DNA of 64,000 nt from Ramlibacter rhizophilus (GTDB lineage Bacteria; Pseudomonadota; Gammaproteobacteria; Burkholderiales; Burkholderiaceae_C), in contig NZ_SMLL01000001.1 in NCBI RefSeq assembly GCF_004681965.1, positions 1-64,000 on the forward strand. Reading direction: 5' to 3'. This document shows, one piece after another, positions 61,508 through 64,000 of the stretch. Made by a program: the position numbers and the translations under genes. Position 1 is the first letter of the stretch, and every line of letters begins with the position of its first letter. The notes under the pieces are model-generated. The model was not told where the DNA came from. It worked only from the letters and a program-made list of their open reading frames with translations, and ran no database searches.

Positions 61508-62164
61508 ATGGAATACGTCGCCTTCCTGATCGACTTCATCCTGCACGTGGACGTGCACCTGGAGACTTTCGTCCGCAATTACGGGGCCTGGGTGTATGCC
61601 CTGCTGTTCCTCATCGTCTTCACCGAGACGGGCGTGGTCGTCATGCCTTTCCTTCCGGGCGACTCGCTGCTCTTCGTGGTGGGTGCGCTGTGCGGCGTGG
61701 GCTTCATGAGTTTTCCCATTGCGGTCACGGTGCTGCTGGCCGCGGCCATCCTGGGCGACCAGTGCAACTACCACATCGGTCGCTACTTCGGCCCCAAGGT
61801 GTTCCAGTGGGAGCAGTCGCGCTACTTCAACCGGCGCGCCTTCCTGCAGGCGCACGAGTTCTATGAGCGCTATGGCGGCATCACCATCGTGATCGCGCGC
61901 TTCATGCCCTTCATCCGCACCTTCGCACCGTTCGTCGCGGGCGTGGCCGAGATGACCCGCTGGAAGTTCAGCGCCTACAACGTCGGCGGCGCGCTGGTCT
62001 GGGTGCTGGGCATCTGCACGGCCGGTTACTTCCTCGGCAGCATGCCCTTCGTGAAGGCGCACCTGGACAAGATCATCTGGGCCATGATCTTCATTCCCGG
62101 GCTGATCGTGCTGGGCGGCGCCTGGCAGGCGCGGCGCAAGGCGGCGGCCATCGTGCGGGGCTGA
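61508..62164 (+). CDS. DedA-family membrane protein
   Basis: Inner-membrane protein of 218 residues with five or six hydrophobic segments. Family motifs are VFTETGVVVMPFLPGDSLLF near residue 40 (written here with its flanks) and, centrally, FYERYGGITIVIARFMPFIR and FAPFVAGVAEM. DedA/SNARE-associated (VTT) proteins act in lipid carrier recycling and envelope homeostasis; the exact substrate here is unknown. The ATG at 61508 is preferred; a GTG at 61484 lies in the divergent promoter region with mutL. Confidence 0.92.
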   Translation: MEYVAFLIDFILHVDVHLETFVRNYGAWVYALLFLIVFTETGVVVMPFLPGDSLLFVVGALCGVGFMSFPIAVTVLLAAAILGDQCNYHIGRYFGPKVFQWEQSRYFNRRAFLQAHEFYERYGGITIVIARFMPFIRTFAPFVAGVAEMTRWKFSAYNVGGALVWVLGICTAGYFLGSMPFVKAHLDKIIWAMIFIPGLIVLGGAWQARRKAAAIVRG

Positions 62165-62201
62165 CGGCGCGGGCTACCATTGGCGGCTGGAGACAGACGC
62201 C

Positions 62202-63512
62202 ATGAATGCCCCCCAAGCCCTTTCCCGCTGGAGCCGCGAGGGCTCCAGCCGCGTGCCCTTCTGGGCCTACACCGATCCCCAGGTGTACCAGCGCGAACTC
62301 GAGCGCCTCTTCTACGGCCCCCACTGGTGCTACGTCGGCCTGGAGGCCGAGATCCCCAAGCTCTTCGACTACAAGCTCAGCTGGGTCGGCGAGCGCCAGG
62401 TGATCATGGTGCGCGACCGCGTCGCCCCGGCCGACCAGGGCCGGGACAGCGGCGTGCGCGTGATCGAGAACCGCTGCGCGCACCGGGGTGTGCGTTTCGT
62501 CAAGCAGCCCCAGGGCAGCGTGCGCAGCTTCACCTGCCCCTACCACCAGTGGACCTACAAACTCAACGGCGAGCTGGCGGGCCTGCCGTTCAGGAACGGC
62601 GTGAAGGACGGCGACAGCGTCAACGGCGGCATGCCGGCGGACTTCGACCTGAAGGCCAATGGCATGACCCGGTTGCGCGTGGCCGTGCTGCACGGCCTGG
62701 TCTTCGCCACCTTCAGCCCCGACGCCGAGCCGCTGGAGGAGTATCTCGGCCCCGAGCTCATGCCCTGGCTGGATCGCATCTTCAAGGGCCGCACGCTCAC
62801 GCTCCTGGGCATCAACCGGCAGCGCATTCCGGGCAACTGGAAGCTGATGATGGAAAACATCAAGGACCCCTACCACCCGGGCCTGCTTCACACCTGGTTC
62901 GTGACCTTCGGCCTCTGGCGGGCCGACCAGAAGAGCCGCATGGTGATGGACGCCCAGGGGCGGCACGCCGTGATGATCTCGCGCCGCAACGACGGCGGCG
63001 AGAACCGGCAGGTGACCGAGGGCGTGACCTCGTTCAAGGCCAACATGACGCTCAAGGACGACCGCCTGCTCGACGTGGTGCCGGAACCCTGGTGGACCGT
63101 CCCGGACCCGGGCCGTCCGGGCGAGAGCATCACGCCGACGGTGACCATGATCACGCTGTTTCCCAGCGTCATCATCCAGCAGCAGGTCAACTCCCTGTCC
63201 ACCCGCCACATCGTGCCGCGCGGCGAGGGCGAGTTCGACTTCGTCTGGACCCACTTCGGTTTCGCCGACGACACGCCGGAGATGACGCGCAGGCGCTTGC
63301 GCCAGGCCAACCTCTTCGGGCCCGCCGGCTTCGTCTCCGCCGACGACGGCGAAGTGATCGAGTTCAGCCAGCAGGGCTTTTCGCAATGGGGCGAGGACGG
63401 CAGCACGCTGTGCGAACTGGGCGGCACCGACTGCGCCCCGACCGAGCACATGGTGACCGAGACGCTGATCCGGTCCATGTATGCCTACTGGCGCCGCGTG
63501 ATGGAGCTGTGA
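62202..63512 (+). CDS. Rieske aromatic ring-hydroxylating oxygenase, large subunit
   Basis: Catalytic alpha subunit of a Rieske non-haem iron oxygenase, 436 residues. The [2Fe-2S] ligands are C92 and H94 (CAHRGVRF) and C112 and H115 (CPYHQW). The mononuclear iron site is in IKDPYHPGLLH, with H225 and H230, and D222 as the likely electron bridge. The size and the pairing with a 159-residue beta subunit point to the salicylate/anthranilate/benzoate-type group; salicylate 5-hydroxylase (NagG-like) is a reasonable guess only. No ferredoxin or reductase gene is in the window, which ends right after the beta subunit. The gap to dedA is 37 bases. Confidence 0.88.
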   Translation: MNAPQALSRWSREGSSRVPFWAYTDPQVYQRELERLFYGPHWCYVGLEAEIPKLFDYKLSWVGERQVIMVRDRVAPADQGRDSGVRVIENRCAHRGVRFVKQPQGSVRSFTCPYHQWTYKLNGELAGLPFRNGVKDGDSVNGGMPADFDLKANGMTRLRVAVLHGLVFATFSPDAEPLEEYLGPELMPWLDRIFKGRTLTLLGINRQRIPGNWKLMMENIKDPYHPGLLHTWFVTFGLWRADQKSRMVMDAQGRHAVMISRRNDGGENRQVTEGVTSFKANMTLKDDRLLDVVPEPWWTVPDPGRPGESITPTVTMITLFPSVIIQQQVNSLSTRHIVPRGEGEFDFVWTHFGFADDTPEMTRRRLRQANLFGPAGFVSADDGEVIEFSQQGFSQWGEDGSTLCELGGTDCAPTEHMVTETLIRSMYAYWRRVMEL

Positions 63513-63516
63513 GCCG

Positions 63517-63996
63517 ATGAGCCAGGAACGCCTCATGCTGCAGCTGGAGATCGACCAGCTCAATGCCGACTACGCCGCCGCGCTCGACGAGCGCCGCTTC
63601 GACGACTGGCCGCTCTTCTTCACCGAAGACGCGCACTACACCGTGCAGGCCCGGGAGAACCACGACCGTGGCCTGCCGCTGGCCCTGATCGCCCTGGAAA
63701 GCCGCGGGATGATGATGGACCGCGTCTACGGCATCACGCAGACCATCTACCACGGTCCGTACTACACGCGGCACGTGGTGGGCCCGGCGCGGGTGCTGGC
63801 GCAGGACGAGGGCCTGGTGAGGGCCCAGGCGAACTACGCCGTCTTCCGCACCCGGCCGGGAGATGCGAGCGAGGTCTACAACGTCGGGCGCTACATCGAC
63901 GAGATCGTGCGCACGCCCGAGGGCCTGAAGCTGCGCAGCCGCCTGTGCGTCTACGACACCGAGATGGTGCTGAACTCGCTGATCTACCCGATCTGA
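63517..63996 (+). CDS. Rieske aromatic ring-hydroxylating oxygenase, small subunit
   Basis: Beta subunit of the ring-hydroxylating oxygenase, 159 residues, of the NTF2-like/ring-hydroxylating beta family. Typical segments are DERRFDDWPLFFTEDAHYTV, MMDRVYGITQTIYHGPYYTRH and the C-terminal LRSRLCVYDTEMV. It is structural and helps form the alpha3beta3 hexamer. It starts 4 bases after the large-subunit stop and is complete: the stop is at 63994-63996, a few bases from the window edge. Resembles NagH/AntB-type small subunits. Confidence 0.9.
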   Translation: MSQERLMLQLEIDQLNADYAAALDERRFDDWPLFFTEDAHYTVQARENHDRGLPLALIALESRGMMMDRVYGITQTIYHGPYYTRHVVGPARVLAQDEGLVRAQANYAVFRTRPGDASEVYNVGRYIDEIVRTPEGLKLRSRLCVYDTEMVLNSLIYPI

Positions 63997-64000
63997 GCTT

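Overview
The window is a 64 kb stretch of a high-GC bacterial chromosome. Two 60-base lines counted by hand gave about 77% G+C in the first operon and about 52% in the glycosyltransferase block. The gene content fits a betaproteobacterium of the order Burkholderiales, probably Comamonadaceae: a class II fumarase, acetyl-CoA synthetase, a colanic/fucose-type exopolysaccharide locus, a PilU-type ATPase, lipoproteins with a CGGGG start, and a two-subunit Rieske hydroxylase. This placement is inference from family resemblance, not from a search. I saw no rRNA, tRNA, CRISPR array, transposase or phage gene.

Layout. (1) 14-61: two hairpins of a dispersed-repeat type. (2) 191-7085: an eight-gene, fully overlapping Mrp-type cation/proton antiporter operon in the order E-F-G-(A C-terminus+B)-C-D-D-D. 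(3) 7206-12917: fumC, a sensor-kinase-like protein without its phospho-acceptor histidine, a UPF0114 membrane protein and acs. (4) 12939-14993: a lipoprotein and a VanZ-like protein. (5) 15386-37533: a large exopolysaccharide locus in two convergent blocks. The plus block holds the initiating sugar transferase, manC, ugd, four glycosyltransferases, a methyltransferase, a flippase, a polymerase-like protein and a WecG-type transferase, and ends in a frameshifted methyltransferase pseudogene. The minus block holds gmd, a YjbH-like protein, wza, wzb and wzc. A small zinc-ribbon protein and fcl follow. ManC, Gmd and Fcl together would make GDP-L-fucose and Ugd would make UDP-glucuronate. The polymer would be Wzx/Wzy-assembled and exported through Wza/Wzc, with Wzb controlling Wzc. 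(6) 37714-39972: a two-gene minus-strand module that looks like a type III secretion chaperone of the CesT class followed by its multi-hydrophobic-segment client. No secretion apparatus genes are in the window. (7) 40455-43787: three lipoproteins and a secreted protein of unknown role. (8) 44101-48725: an ABC exporter, a Tat-exported multicopper oxidase and a PilT/PilU ATPase. (9) 48825-56523: an AttE/AttFG/AttH-like ABC transport set (ATPase, double FtsX permease, lipocalin-like secreted protein) broken up by a hemerythrin, a proline-rich secreted protein and two orphan proteins. (10) 56520-64000: miaA, a Bcr/CflA exporter, a lipoprotein alpha/beta hydrolase, mutL, a DedA protein and the Rieske oxygenase pair.

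The most notable items are the putative orphan type III chaperone/effector pair, the Mrp operon whose third D-like subunit lacks the usual TM5 glutamate, the pseudo-histidine-kinase, and the dead methyltransferase at the convergence point of the exopolysaccharide locus.
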